Both the position numbers and the translations under genes were made by a program. The notes beneath the pieces were generated by a model, which searched no databases, was not told the DNA's origin, and saw only the letters and a program-made list of their open reading frames with translations. Below are positions 8,543 to 17,337 of a DNA stretch of 64,000 bases, piece by piece. The stretch's first letter is position 1. The number at the start of each line of letters is the position of its first letter. The DNA comes from Brevibacillus antibioticus (GTDB lineage Bacteria > Bacillota > Bacilli > Brevibacillales > Brevibacillaceae): positions 3,064,501 through 3,128,500 of the forward strand of contig NZ_SZNK01000001.1 of NCBI RefSeq assembly GCF_005217615.1, in the 5' to 3' direction.

Positions 8543-10804
8543 TTAATGTTTGTTAATGGAGAACTCAACATCAGCATCCGTGAACTTCTTGTTTACCTTT
8601 TTCAGCTTGATTTGCAAACCGATTTGCTGCAGAATTTTTCCGACTTCCGGCACTTCCGGCATCGAGTAGTCATCACCGTCGTTAAAGTCCTTAACACCTT
8701 TCAACGGATCGTATTTCATCGTTCCATAGATGTAATCCAGATCCATACCGGATGTTTTGTTCGGGCTAAACGCAGCATCGTTCACCTGATAGCGGGAGTC
8801 TGCGATTGCGCTTTTGTTACCCTTATCATTGTTCCAGTAACGTACTTCCTGATGGGCATCTACTACACCGAGCAAGCCGTAGCCTGGATGCTGGCTCGTA
8901 TTGTTGTCACGTGTTCTTTCGAAGCGACCATCAAAGTACCAGATCACCATACCTGGATCATACGTGAAGAAGGAGTCGTTGCGGCGGAAGTACTTCAGTC
9001 CTGCGTCAATTCCTTCGTGAGAGCGCAGCTCAACCAGATAGTACGAATCGTACATTTTGCCTTTTCCATCGAAGTGGATGAAGCCATCCAATTTGAACTT
9101 CTTCTCACCCTCTGCATCATCCGCGAAGATGACTTGTCCATCTGCCTCTACTTCAAAGTTATCGAGATAGAAGCCGTCCAACACGAAAGCGACGTCCGTC
9201 ACATAGTTAAACTCAACTTGCACTTTTTTGCCGACAAACTCATTCAGGCTGATTTCTTCTTTGTCCCAGCCTTTTGTTACATCATCGAATTTTTGCACTT
9301 CTTTTTTCTCACCTGTATCCGCATCGATCACAGTAACGTTCAGGTAGTCATAGCCTTCCTCAATGCTTCTCCACGAATCGAATCTCATCGTTGCGGAGCT
9401 GACCCCTGTCAAATCGATCACATCGGAAGTCATTTTGGTGTTCAATTTATTGCCTTCATCCGAGAAGTATGCGTAACCACCATCTTTTGGCTCAACCGGC
9501 GGTTTCTTTTCAACTTTCGGCATATTCAGTTTGACGACTTTTCCGTTTTTCTCGGTGCTGCTCGCATCAATCAGCGAAACCGTTTTCTTGCGTTTTTCTA
9601 AATCTTTGTAGTCCAGAACAGCCGGAGCAATCCAGTTGCCGCCAAACATTTGTTGCAGAACCATTTTGGACCAAGGATCAAGACCAGTTGGCTCTGTTTG
9701 GAACACTTTACCTGTATGGCTACCGGACGACATGAGGGACCAAGCACCTACTGGCGAATCTTTTCCGGCTTTTTTCGTGTCATACAAGTCTGGCAAACCG
9801 AGATTGTGTCCGTATTCGTGAGTGAATACACCTGGTGCGCCATCTTCAGGCTGGATCATGTAATCAAACGCTTTGAGACTTGTGCCTGGAATATCCACTG
9901 GTTTTTCCAAGGTCCAACGGTGAGACCAGATCGCATCTGGGTCTTCCCCTGTCTCTTCTCCGATCCCTGCATGAACGAGCATGAGGTTGTCCAGATTGCC
10001 ATCCGGCTCCATCAGGTCTCCATCACCATCGAAGTCATACGGATCGCGCTGATCGTACAATTCCTCTTTCCCAGCAATGGATTCCCCAACTGCCGCAAGC
10101 GTCTCGACTACCAGATCGCGCGGATTGGAATCGTCACCAGCCTTGGAGTTTCCTCCATAATATTTATAGCCATTCTCTGCCATTTGCCATGGCGTTACCA
10201 CACCATCAACCGTCCACGTTTTTCCCGATTGCAGATAGAAGTATTTCGACATCGTTGTCATGTCGGTTCCTTCAGGAGTTTTGTACCCCTTCTGATTAAA
10301 CAGCATTTCTTTGTAATGCTTTTCGTTGAAGTCTTTCGTCCAAAGCGAGTCATTCACTTTTGGTAGCTGGTTATGCTCCCTGTCAGGGAACTCGACTAGA
10401 GCGACAACGATGTTATCGGTATGTAGTCGTTTGGAAGAGCGCAATTCATCGCCGTCCTCCATCTCTGCCACTTTCTGTACAGCCTCAGCCAATGCTGCCT
10501 GCTGTCCTCTGCTTGCTTCCTTACCGTAAGAGGACGATTCATCAATGCCGTGTGGTACTTTTTTGTCTTCCAAATACTCGAGCAACGCCTCGTCAATCTC
10601 TTCCTGATCGGCGTCTTCGTCAATGATTCCTTGCTCGATTAGCCCTTTAATCAGTCGCTCGAGGTTAACAGTGGACAAATCTACATGCAGATCATGCTTG
10701 TCCTCTTTTGGTTTGGCCAAACCCGTTGCAGGTGCAGCCACGAAAGTACTGAGCACGAGTGAGGAGGAAAATAAAACGGATAAGATCTTTTTGCTTTTCT
10801 TCAC
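8543..10804 (-). CDS. inhA: Immune inhibitor A-type secreted M6 metalloprotease
   Basis: 753 residues from a GTG with AGAGGGTG upstream. Residues 1-31 form a signal peptide ending near TGLA. A propeptide follows, then the M6 catalytic domain with the zinc motif HEYGHNLGLPD (His329, Glu330, His333). The C-terminal half carries a beta-sandwich of MAM/VEG type (around SDVIDLTGVSSATMRF and VAFVLDGFYLDNFEV) as in InhA of the Bacillus cereus group. Length fits the family. It is monocistronic, with its own promoter and terminator. Established role: a secreted protease that degrades host antibacterial proteins; here probably also a stationary-phase scavenger. Confidence 0.95.
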   Translation of the reverse strand: MKKSKKILSVLFSSSLVLSTFVAAPATGLAKPKEDKHDLHVDLSTVNLERLIKGLIEQGIIDEDADQEEIDEALLEYLEDKKVPHGIDESSSYGKEASRGQQAALAEAVQKVAEMEDGDELRSSKRLHTDNIVVALVEFPDREHNQLPKVNDSLWTKDFNEKHYKEMLFNQKGYKTPEGTDMTTMSKYFYLQSGKTWTVDGVVTPWQMAENGYKYYGGNSKAGDDSNPRDLVVETLAAVGESIAGKEELYDQRDPYDFDGDGDLMEPDGNLDNLMLVHAGIGEETGEDPDAIWSHRWTLEKPVDIPGTSLKAFDYMIQPEDGAPGVFTHEYGHNLGLPDLYDTKKAGKDSPVGAWSLMSSGSHTGKVFQTEPTGLDPWSKMVLQQMFGGNWIAPAVLDYKDLEKRKKTVSLIDASSTEKNGKVVKLNMPKVEKKPPVEPKDGGYAYFSDEGNKLNTKMTSDVIDLTGVSSATMRFDSWRSIEEGYDYLNVTVIDADTGEKKEVQKFDDVTKGWDKEEISLNEFVGKKVQVEFNYVTDVAFVLDGFYLDNFEVEADGQVIFADDAEGEKKFKLDGFIHFDGKGKMYDSYYLVELRSHEGIDAGLKYFRRNDSFFTYDPGMVIWYFDGRFERTRDNNTSQHPGYGLLGVVDAHQEVRYWNNDKGNKSAIADSRYQVNDAAFSPNKTSGMDLDYIYGTMKYDPLKGVKDFNDGDDYSMPEVPEVGKILQQIGLQIKLKKVNKKFTDADVEFSINKH

Positions 10805-10875
10805 TACGGTTCACCCTCTTTTCTATCTATTTGTAAGGCATCGGAAAAACAACCCCCGAATTCCGATTATTCATA

Positions 10876-10904
10876 ATTATTACGCGATACGTAATCTTTG
10901 CCAA
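10876..10904 (-). promoter_or_regulatory. Candidate inhA promoter with palindrome in the spacer
   Basis: Read on the minus strand: -35 TTGGCA (10899-10904), 17-bp spacer, -10 AATAAT (10876-10881). The spacer contains most of the inverted repeat ATTACG-N5-CGTAAT (10879-10895), an arrangement typical of a repressor or activator operator. It lies about 70 bp upstream of the GTG. The regulator is not identified. Confidence 0.45.
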
Positions 10905-11133
10905 ATTTTTTCTTTCGACAAAAAAACCTTCCCGTTCAAAAGAAATGGTTCAATAAGGCGATCGACCTACTTGCAACAAGTGCCGAATTTTCGGCTAATC
11001 ATTTATTCATAGGGTATTTATTTGATATATGCTTGGTGTGTCTACTGCCCAAAGACCCACAAAAAATATAGCGAATTTCGTCGAAAAAACCCGATGCTTT
11101 CCGAAAAAATATCCCTTTCGCCTCCCCTCTTTC

Positions 11134-11162
11134 TTGCAAAACAACTCCATTATCGGTACGAT
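11134..11162 (+). promoter_or_regulatory. Candidate promoter of TrmB-type regulator
   Basis: TTGCAA (11134-11139), 17-bp spacer, TACGAT (11157-11162), 37 bp upstream of the ATG at 11200. Confidence 0.5.
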
Positions 11163-11199
11163 CGAATAAAAGTGCTCGTGTTATCCATGGAGGATTTTG

Positions 11200-11958
11200 A
11201 TGCTGCAAACATTTGGTTTTTCTTTGTATGAGAGCAAAGTTTATGAAGCGTTGGCGTCTAGCGGTGAGCCTCTCGATGCGGCAATGGTCGTGAAGCATTC
11301 GGGGGTGCCAAAGGCCAAAGTTTACGAGGTGTTGAATCGTCTGGTAGAAAAGGGGATGGTCCTTGACACCGTATCCGAAAAGAAAAAGCGGTATACAGCC
11401 CTTCCCCTGGACAGCCTGGTAGAAAAGCTGACCCGCCAATTTCAAACGGACGTTAAAAAATTGACCAGCTCCCTTTCTCATAAAACCGTACGCGATGACC
11501 GAGTCTGGAGCCTGAAGGTTGACGAATCGATCCGCGCGGAATGCAAACAATTGATCCAACGTGCGACTCGGTCTATTCGTATCTCCGCCTGGTCCGATGA
11601 TTTTTTAGAGTATGTACCCCTACTGGAGAGGAAAGAAAAGGAAGGCGTAGAGATCGAAGCCTTGGTGATCGGGCAGATTAACACCAAGCTTTCCTGTGTT
11701 CATTCCTTTATCCCTGTGCAAGAGCATCAAGGCTTGGAGCGCTATCAGCTAATCGTAGCGGACCAAGATGAAATGATTTTTGCAGGCGAGGAGGATACGG
11801 GCTGGCATGCGATCAAGACACGCGGTCAACCGTTCGTCAAATTTTTTGCCGATTCTTTTTACCATGATGTCGCACTGACAAAAATCACCCAAAAATATGT
11901 GGATCAACTGTTTGACGATGAAGAAATCCGCAAGATGATCATCCGCCTCCGATACTGA
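11200..11958 (+). CDS. TrmB-family transcriptional regulator
   Basis: 252 residues. The ATG at 11200 is six bases after GGAGG, a better start than the TTG one codon earlier. The N-terminal winged helix-turn-helix spans residues 1-70 (ALASSGEPLDAAMVVKHSGV, then KAKVYEVLNRLVEKGMV). The rest (RATRSIRISAWSDDF) resembles the phospholipase D-like fold of the TrmB effector domain that binds sugars in archaea. It is divergent from the protease gene at 10804 and upstream of an MFS gene with its own promoter, so the target is unclear. A sugar or envelope signal is plausible but unproven. Confidence 0.85.
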   Translation: MLQTFGFSLYESKVYEALASSGEPLDAAMVVKHSGVPKAKVYEVLNRLVEKGMVLDTVSEKKKRYTALPLDSLVEKLTRQFQTDVKKLTSSLSHKTVRDDRVWSLKVDESIRAECKQLIQRATRSIRISAWSDDFLEYVPLLERKEKEGVEIEALVIGQINTKLSCVHSFIPVQEHQGLERYQLIVADQDEMIFAGEEDTGWHAIKTRGQPFVKFFADSFYHDVALTKITQKYVDQLFDDEEIRKMIIRLRY

Positions 11959-11968
11959 CATTCCCTGG

Positions 11969-11997
11969 GACTTTGGCTTTTGGCCAGAGTCTTTTTT
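11969..11997 (+). terminator. Terminator after TrmB-type regulator
   Basis: GACTTTGGC and GCCAGAGTC form the stem, with TTTT in the loop and TTTTTT following, 11 bp after the stop. Confidence 0.8.
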
Positions 11998-12019
11998 ATT
12001 TGTATGGAGAATTTTCTAG

Positions 12020-12063
12020 TTGCACAGGATTAAAAAGGTTACTATTATGGTAGTAACCTTTTT
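12020..12063 (+). promoter_or_regulatory. MFS-gene promoter with overlapping 13-bp-arm operator
   Basis: TTGCAC (12020-12025), 17-bp spacer, TATTAT (12043-12048). The -10 lies inside a perfect inverted repeat: AAAAAGGTTACTA (12032-12044) and TAGTAACCTTTTT (12051-12063). The core TTAC...GTAA resembles operators of HxlR/YodB/CatR-type repressors, whose boxes overlap the promoter. The same sequence could also fold as a terminator, but it sits between the promoter and the ribosome binding site. The repressor gene is not in the window. Confidence 0.65.
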
Positions 12064-12083
12064 CTTTGAGAGGAGCTATTGTT

Positions 12084-13271
12084 TTGAATCCACGTGTCTT
12101 CATCTTAGCGATCGCTACCTTTGTCGTAGGTACGGTGGAATTGATTATCGGTGGTACACTCGATCTAATTGCTCGTGATCTTCAGGTATCGATTAGCACC
12201 GCCGGACAATTAATCACCATTTTCTCGCTTGCCTTTGCTGTTGCCGCTCCTCTGCTCCTGCATGTTACGAGGCGTGTCGAGCGCAAAAAGCTATACTTGT
12301 ATGCATTAGCAGCCTTTTTCCTCAGTAATGTACTTGCGGCACTTAGTCCGAGCTACGCTGTATTAATGACGGCGCGCATCTTGAGCGCAGCAAGTAGTTC
12401 CATCCTGATTGTGCTGTCGATTACGATTGCGACGAGTCTGGTGGAACCTGCATATCGCGGCCGCGCCATTGGCGTTATTTTCATGGGGATTAGCGGTTCG
12501 CTCGTACTGGGGGTCCCTGTCGGACTGGCTCTGGGGAATGCCTTCGGATGGCGTGCCCCATTTTGGCTCATTGCGGCTCTGAGTATCGTTGCAATGTTTT
12601 TTATCCTCATGTTTTTGCCAAAAGTTCAAACCGCACCGCCGATTCCGCTGCGTGATCAAATGGCCACCCTCCGTAGCGGCAAGCTATTCAGCGCCTTGTT
12701 TATCGTTTTGTTAATGCTGACAGGTCACTTGACGCTGTATGCATACTTTACCCCTTATCTACAAACGACGATGAATATAGACGGAACGACACTGAGCTGG
12801 ATCTATCTCTTGTTCGGGCTTGCTGCCGTTGCAGGGGGTGGTATTGGCGGTTGGATTGCAGACAAATGGGGAGCAACCAAGAGCATCCTGTTCATTATTC
12901 CAGTGTTCGGCTTGATCATGTGTGTCTTGCCGTTTTTTACAGGCTCGCTTTATTTGTTCTTGCCTATCATGGTCATCTGGAGTGCGCTAAGCTGGGCTAT
13001 TTCGCCAGCACAGCAGAACTATTTGATCTCCTGCTCACCTGCTACTGCGGACATTCAATTAAGCTTGAATACTTCTGCCCAGCATTTAGGTATCGCTCTT
13101 GGCTCTCTGGCTGGCGGCCTCGTCGTCGAGCGGTCATCTGTCATCTACACGCCTTGGGTTGGAGCCGTGTTCGTCCTGCTTTCGTTCGGGTTTGCCTTTT
13201 ACTCGATCTCACGTCCATTTCAAGCACAGGAAAGCCAAGTAGTGCAGTCTGCGCCAGGACACCATGCATAG
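12084..13271 (+). CDS. MFS drug-efflux-type transporter (DHA1/AraJ-like)
   Basis: 395 residues from a TTG seven to eight bases after AGAGGAG; a TTG further upstream lacks a ribosome binding site. About 12 transmembrane segments are evident. RRVERKKLYL after TM2 and YRGRAIGVIFMGISGSLVLG in TM5 match the DHA1 antiporter pattern. The promoter operator suggests induction by a toxic or reactive compound. Closest described types are the YdhP/AraJ proteins for sugar or drug efflux. The substrate cannot be read from the sequence. Confidence 0.88.
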   Translation: MNPRVFILAIATFVVGTVELIIGGTLDLIARDLQVSISTAGQLITIFSLAFAVAAPLLLHVTRRVERKKLYLYALAAFFLSNVLAALSPSYAVLMTARILSAASSSILIVLSITIATSLVEPAYRGRAIGVIFMGISGSLVLGVPVGLALGNAFGWRAPFWLIAALSIVAMFFILMFLPKVQTAPPIPLRDQMATLRSGKLFSALFIVLLMLTGHLTLYAYFTPYLQTTMNIDGTTLSWIYLLFGLAAVAGGGIGGWIADKWGATKSILFIIPVFGLIMCVLPFFTGSLYLFLPIMVIWSALSWAISPAQQNYLISCSPATADIQLSLNTSAQHLGIALGSLAGGLVVERSSVIYTPWVGAVFVLLSFGFAFYSISRPFQAQESQVVQSAPGHHA

Positions 13272-13285
13272 CGACTCGCAAAAGC

Positions 13286-13315
13286 AAAAAGCCGTCAACT
13301 ATTTGACGGCTTTTT
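13286..13315. terminator. Bidirectional terminator
   Basis: AAAAAGCCGTCAA and TTGACGGCTTTTT form a perfect stem around CTAT, between the convergent MFS gene and the sensor-kinase gene. Confidence 0.9.
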
Positions 13316-13346
13316 CTTATCATCCTAGAATCGTTTTCGTTACGAG

Positions 13347-14675
13347 CTATTTCACTGGCAACCAGACGGTAAATCTCGTGATTCCCTGTTCGGACCAAAC
13401 TTCAATTTTCCCCTTGTACTTGTGAACAACTGCATCTACGATCGTCAGACCCGTTCCACGCGAGCCATATTGTTTCTCTGTTTTCGTTGTATAGCCACGC
13501 TCGAAAATACGTGCACGTTGTTCTGGCGTTATTTCTGGGCCTGTATTTTCAACTCGGAAAATAACGTGTTCTTCATCACAACAAAAAGAAATGCTGACTC
13601 GCTTTTCCCCATCCGCTAACTCAGCCGCTTCAATTGCATTATCAATCAGATTCGATAAAATTTTGATCAGATCAATGGAAGGAATGCTATCGATTGGATC
13701 AGAACATTCTTCAAATTGCATCACGATTTGTTTGGACTTAGCCTGCTCCCATTTGGTGTGAAGCAATACCATTAAGGCAGGATTCGCAAACCTCACGGTG
13801 AGGTCCAGAAGCTTGGTTTCTTTCAGCAGCGATTGCACGTAATCTCGTGCTTTTGGATAATATCCGCATTCGATCAAACCGTAGAGCACTTGCATGTGAT
13901 TGACGAAATCATGGCGTATGGAGCGCATCGAACAAATGACTGAGCGCAATTCATCCTGATAGGTTTCTTCCGTCTCGTCAACTGCTGCCTTGATGGCGCG
14001 TTGGTACCAGCGTTCCATGCAAAGAACCAGGAGGATCAGTACGACGACAAACAAACCTTGAATCGCAAAAACAGGAATGCTGCTACGAACGACATCATCT
14101 CCAATGTCCTCGATAATAGCTACGTCCGTATCTACTCCGATGATTCCGATGATTCTTCCTTCTCTATCTCTAAGCGGCGCGCCCGCAGACATGTAGACCC
14201 CGTAATCTGGATCCCTGATAATATCTGAGTAGTACGCTGATGATCCTTCGTAAATCATTTGAATGTGCTCAGAAGATAGATCAATAGGCATACCGATATC
14301 AAAATTTTGCTGCGCACTTGGAGGTCTTGCGACGATCATCGCGCGACCACTCTGCCTGTCTTCATTGACTTGAATCGTGTATAAATACAGCAGACCGAAC
14401 TGCTCACGCGCTTGATTCAATTGCTGTTCGACTCGTTTATAGGCGGGCGTCTCTTTTACCGGATTTCGTAAAAACTCCTGATACGCGTCGACATCTAGAC
14501 TGTCTGCTACTGTAGAAGCAGCTTTCATACTTTGATTCGCAATGGAGAGTCGGACGGATTGAATCGTATTGAAATAGGAAATCGCGATGCTTACACAAGT
14601 CAAGATCAAAACAAGGATGCTAGAAATGAGCATAATGAGTAGTACTCTGGGATTTTTTGGGTGTGGACTCGTCAT
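13347..14675 (-). CDS. Orphan sensor histidine kinase, SpoOB/CitA-like
   Basis: 442 residues. TM1 is about residues 12-34 and TM2 about 202-222; between them is an extracytoplasmic Cache/PAS-like sensor (MSAGAPLRDREGRIIGIIGV). The dimerisation helix carries RHDFVNHMQVLYGLIECGYY, the Spo0B-like phosphoacceptor type of DcuS/CitA kinases. The ATPase domain has LSNLIDNAIEAAE (N box) and GSRGTGLTIV (G box). No response regulator is adjacent, so the partner lies elsewhere. The ligand is unknown; this group often senses small carboxylates. Confidence 0.9.
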   Translation of the reverse strand: MTSPHPKNPRVLLIMLISSILVLILTCVSIAISYFNTIQSVRLSIANQSMKAASTVADSLDVDAYQEFLRNPVKETPAYKRVEQQLNQAREQFGLLYLYTIQVNEDRQSGRAMIVARPPSAQQNFDIGMPIDLSSEHIQMIYEGSSAYYSDIIRDPDYGVYMSAGAPLRDREGRIIGIIGVDTDVAIIEDIGDDVVRSSIPVFAIQGLFVVVLILLVLCMERWYQRAIKAAVDETEETYQDELRSVICSMRSIRHDFVNHMQVLYGLIECGYYPKARDYVQSLLKETKLLDLTVRFANPALMVLLHTKWEQAKSKQIVMQFEECSDPIDSIPSIDLIKILSNLIDNAIEAAELADGEKRVSISFCCDEEHVIFRVENTGPEITPEQRARIFERGYTTKTEKQYGSRGTGLTIVDAVVHKYKGKIEVWSEQGITRFTVWLPVK

Positions 14676-14692
14676 AATCTCCTCAATCCATC

Positions 14693-14750
14693 TGTTCCAA
14701 AAGTCATCTTTTGATTACGCAGTTGTACTAAAAACGCGACTTTTTGAACA
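14693..14750. repeat. 58-bp mini-element with 13-bp inverted ends
   Basis: TGTTCCAAAAGTC (14693-14705) and GACTTTTTGAACA (14738-14750) are inverted repeats with one mismatch. The core GTTCAAAAAGTCG recurs at about 45128, so the end sequence is dispersed. It resembles the ends of insertion sequences or a tiny MITE and lies directly upstream of the kinase gene. Confidence 0.5.
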
Positions 14751-14916
14751 TGTCTCTCTAATATTCTAGAGATTTATACTGGAATTGTCTACATAATATG
14801 AATTCAGCTTCATTATACTTCTCGAAATCATACATTGAAATATGATTCGGAATATTTTTATAATAAGGCGAATACGAAATACCAATCTCTTTCCCTAGGA
14901 AAAAGGAGTGGGTTCG

Positions 14917-16101
14917 ATGGAAGAAAGATGGTTTGCCCGGCTGCAGGAAATTTATCCAGAGCTTGTTGCATTCAGACGTGATTTGCATATGTATCCCGAG
15001 CTTTCCTTTCAGGAGGAAAACACAGCGAAGAAAGTAGCGGACAAGTTGGCTTCTTTTGGTATAGAAGTACAAACCGGTGTCGGCGGCATGGGTGTTGTTG
15101 GTCTCTTGAGGGGGGGAAAGCCAGGAAAAACGGTTGCGTTGCGCGCTGACTTCGATGCCTTGCCCATTCATGATGAAAAAGAAGTACCGTATAAGTCCCG
15201 CATTCCAGGCGTCATGCACGCGTGCGGTCACGATATACATACCTCAGGACTTTTGGGAGTCGCACAAGTGTTGAGCGAGTTTCGCGATGAGCTCCCAGGA
15301 AATGTGGTATTCCTGCATCAGTTCGCGGAAGAGCTGCCACCCGGTGGCGCCAAAGCCATGGTGGAGGCGGGTTGCCTCGAAGGAGTCGATGTCGTATATG
15401 GCGCACACGTTGCCTCCGAGCTTCCTGTAGGCACTGTTGGGATCGGTCATGGCTACATTACGGCAGCAGCAGACAGCTTCGAGATCGTCTTGTACGGAAA
15501 AGGCGGGCACGGTGCTTATCCTCATACCTCCGTTGATCCAATCGTATTGGGCAGTCAGGTTGTCATGAATTTGCAGCAGATTGCCAGCCGTCAGGTAGAT
15601 CCGCTAAAACAAGTCGTTCTGTCTGTTTGCTCCTTCGTGGGCGGGGGCGAAGCATTCAACGTCATCCCTGACCAAGTGAAGCTCAAGGGAACCGTACGCA
15701 CGTATGACGAGGAAGTGAGGAGTGCGGTCGAGCAATCACTGAAGCGTATCGTGGAAGCCAGCTGTCAGGCAGTCGACGCTACTTGCGAAATCATGTATCA
15801 GCGCGGCTACCCAGCTACTTGGAACGATGAGACAGAGACGCCGCTACTTGCAGCCGAAGCCAAACGTATTTTTGGTGAAGATCGCGTACTGAAAATTCCA
15901 CCTGGCATGGGCGGAGAGGATTTTGCTTACTTTGCCCAGGAGCGCCCCGCTACCTTCTTCATGGTCGGTGGACGAAACCCGGAGATTCAGGCGACGTATC
16001 CGCATCATCATCCCAAATTCGATGTCGATGAGCGCTCCATGATCCAGACCGGTCAGTTATTCATTGCAGCGTTGCTTGCCTATCAGGCACGTCATCAATA
16101 A
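14917..16101 (+). CDS. M20D-family amidohydrolase / N-acyl amino acid deacylase
   Basis: 394 residues; the ATG is eight bases after GGAG. Metal-site motifs are in place: RADFDALPIHDE, MHACGHDIHT, FAEELPPGGA, and GMGGEDFAYFAQ near the C terminus. The central dimerisation domain (ADSFEIVLYGKGGHGAYPH) is typical of the IAA-amino-acid hydrolase/hippurate hydrolase subgroup. It removes acyl groups from N-acylated amino acids or opens related amides in the cytoplasm, using two divalent metals. It is a single-gene unit with its own terminator; substrate not predictable. Confidence 0.92.
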   Translation: MEERWFARLQEIYPELVAFRRDLHMYPELSFQEENTAKKVADKLASFGIEVQTGVGGMGVVGLLRGGKPGKTVALRADFDALPIHDEKEVPYKSRIPGVMHACGHDIHTSGLLGVAQVLSEFRDELPGNVVFLHQFAEELPPGGAKAMVEAGCLEGVDVVYGAHVASELPVGTVGIGHGYITAAADSFEIVLYGKGGHGAYPHTSVDPIVLGSQVVMNLQQIASRQVDPLKQVVLSVCSFVGGGEAFNVIPDQVKLKGTVRTYDEEVRSAVEQSLKRIVEASCQAVDATCEIMYQRGYPATWNDETETPLLAAEAKRIFGEDRVLKIPPGMGGEDFAYFAQERPATFFMVGGRNPEIQATYPHHHPKFDVDERSMIQTGQLFIAALLAYQARHQ

Positions 16102-16113
16102 GCGTAAAAGTTG

Positions 16114-16146
16114 AAAGGCAAGGGCCTCATGCTCCTTGCCTTTTTT
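16114..16146 (+). terminator. Terminator after M20 amidohydrolase
   Basis: AAAGGCAAGG and CCTTGCC form the stem, followed by TTTTTT. Confidence 0.8.
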
Positions 16147-16158
16147 CTGCCGCCATAT

Positions 16159-17322
16159 TCACACCTCGTGTCCGACAATCCAGTCCAGTCTTTTGCTCTG
16201 GATGCGGGCAGGGATCGTTTTTAGCAGGAAATGACGAGCCGCGATGGCCAGCGGATTTTCCCATTGGGTGACTGCCCCCATCACGCGGGAACCTTTCACA
16301 ATCGCATTCGCCCGCTTCTTCCGTTTTTCTTCATACATGCGCAAAGCGGAAGCCGAGTCCGTGTCGTCTTCTGCCAAGCATCTGGCTAGCACAAGTGCGT
16401 CTTCCATTCCCTGACCCGCCCCTTGCCCCAGATTCGGCAGCATCGGGTGTGCAGCATCGCCCACTAATGTAGCCCGGCCCTCACTCCATCTGCTGAGTGG
16501 TGTACGGTCGTATATATCATGCCGCAAGATGGCTGCATCCTCTGTCGCTTCAATCACTGCACGTACTGGCTCATACCAGCCTTCCAGTCTGCGCAAAGTC
16601 TCTCGCTTCCGCCCCATCGGTCCTTCTCTTTCTCCCTCAGGTGCATTGATGGCGGCAAACCAGTGAATTCGATTGTTGCCGATATGGGAAAACCCGAATC
16701 GAATCCCCCTGCCCCATGCTTCAAAGCCGCCTCCTGATTCTAGTGGATAGCGAGGGTCTTGGTAAGTTGCAATTCCGCGAATCGCCGTATACCCGGAGTA
16801 TCTCATCGACTCTTCACCGAACAAGCTCTTCCGTACACAGGAGTGAATTCCGTCCGCTCCGATCAGAATCGTCCCATGTGTACTGGACCCATCTGCAAAA
16901 GCGGCATGAACCCTTTCCTCTTCTTGAGAAAAAGAAACGAACTGCTTGCCTAAAACCAATTCCTGCGTCGAGATTTTCGCCAAAAAAGCCTGCTGTAGAT
17001 CCGCCCGATGAATTAAGTAGCTGTCAGTTCCGTACCGTTTTGCTTGTTCCGCGACAGGCAGCTCGACTAACAAATTTCCCATCCAGTCGCGAATCCTTGC
17101 TGAACGGACAGCCGCTCCCAGCTCACGTACTTCCTGTCCGACTCCCAGCTTATCCAATACCTTCATGGCATTGGCAGCCAAAACGATTCCAGCACCGATG
17201 CCTTTATGCTCCTTTACCTGCTCATAAAGCGTCACTTGCCAGCCCTTTTGCTTCAAGGCAAGCGCCAAAGCAAGCCCGCTCAAACCTGCCCCGATGATCA
17301 GCGCGTGTTTTTCGTTGCTCAT
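16159..17322 (-). CDS. FAD-dependent aromatic monooxygenase-like protein
   Basis: 387 residues. The FAD Rossmann motif is GAGLSGLALALALKQKGWQV at residues 12-31; LIGADGIHS matches the DG motif; GDAAHPMLPNLGQGAGQGME is the GD motif that contacts the flavin ribityl chain. This is the salicylate hydroxylase / zeaxanthin epoxidase-like class A flavoprotein group, which hydroxylates or epoxidises using NAD(P)H and oxygen. It starts 15 bp after the cysteine synthase gene on the same strand and is probably co-transcribed, an unusual pairing. Substrate unknown. Confidence 0.88.
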   Translation of the reverse strand: MSNEKHALIIGAGLSGLALALALKQKGWQVTLYEQVKEHKGIGAGIVLAANAMKVLDKLGVGQEVRELGAAVRSARIRDWMGNLLVELPVAEQAKRYGTDSYLIHRADLQQAFLAKISTQELVLGKQFVSFSQEEERVHAAFADGSSTHGTILIGADGIHSCVRKSLFGEESMRYSGYTAIRGIATYQDPRYPLESGGGFEAWGRGIRFGFSHIGNNRIHWFAAINAPEGEREGPMGRKRETLRRLEGWYEPVRAVIEATEDAAILRHDIYDRTPLSRWSEGRATLVGDAAHPMLPNLGQGAGQGMEDALVLARCLAEDDTDSASALRMYEEKRKKRANAIVKGSRVMGAVTQWENPLAIAARHFLLKTIPARIQSKRLDWIVGHEV

Positions 17323-17337
17323 CGCCTTTTCTCCTCA

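Noticed and set aside
8519-9601. A 360-codon open frame on the plus strand under the M6 protease gene
   Set aside because: Antisense to a certain gene, hydrophobic-random composition, no start signal.
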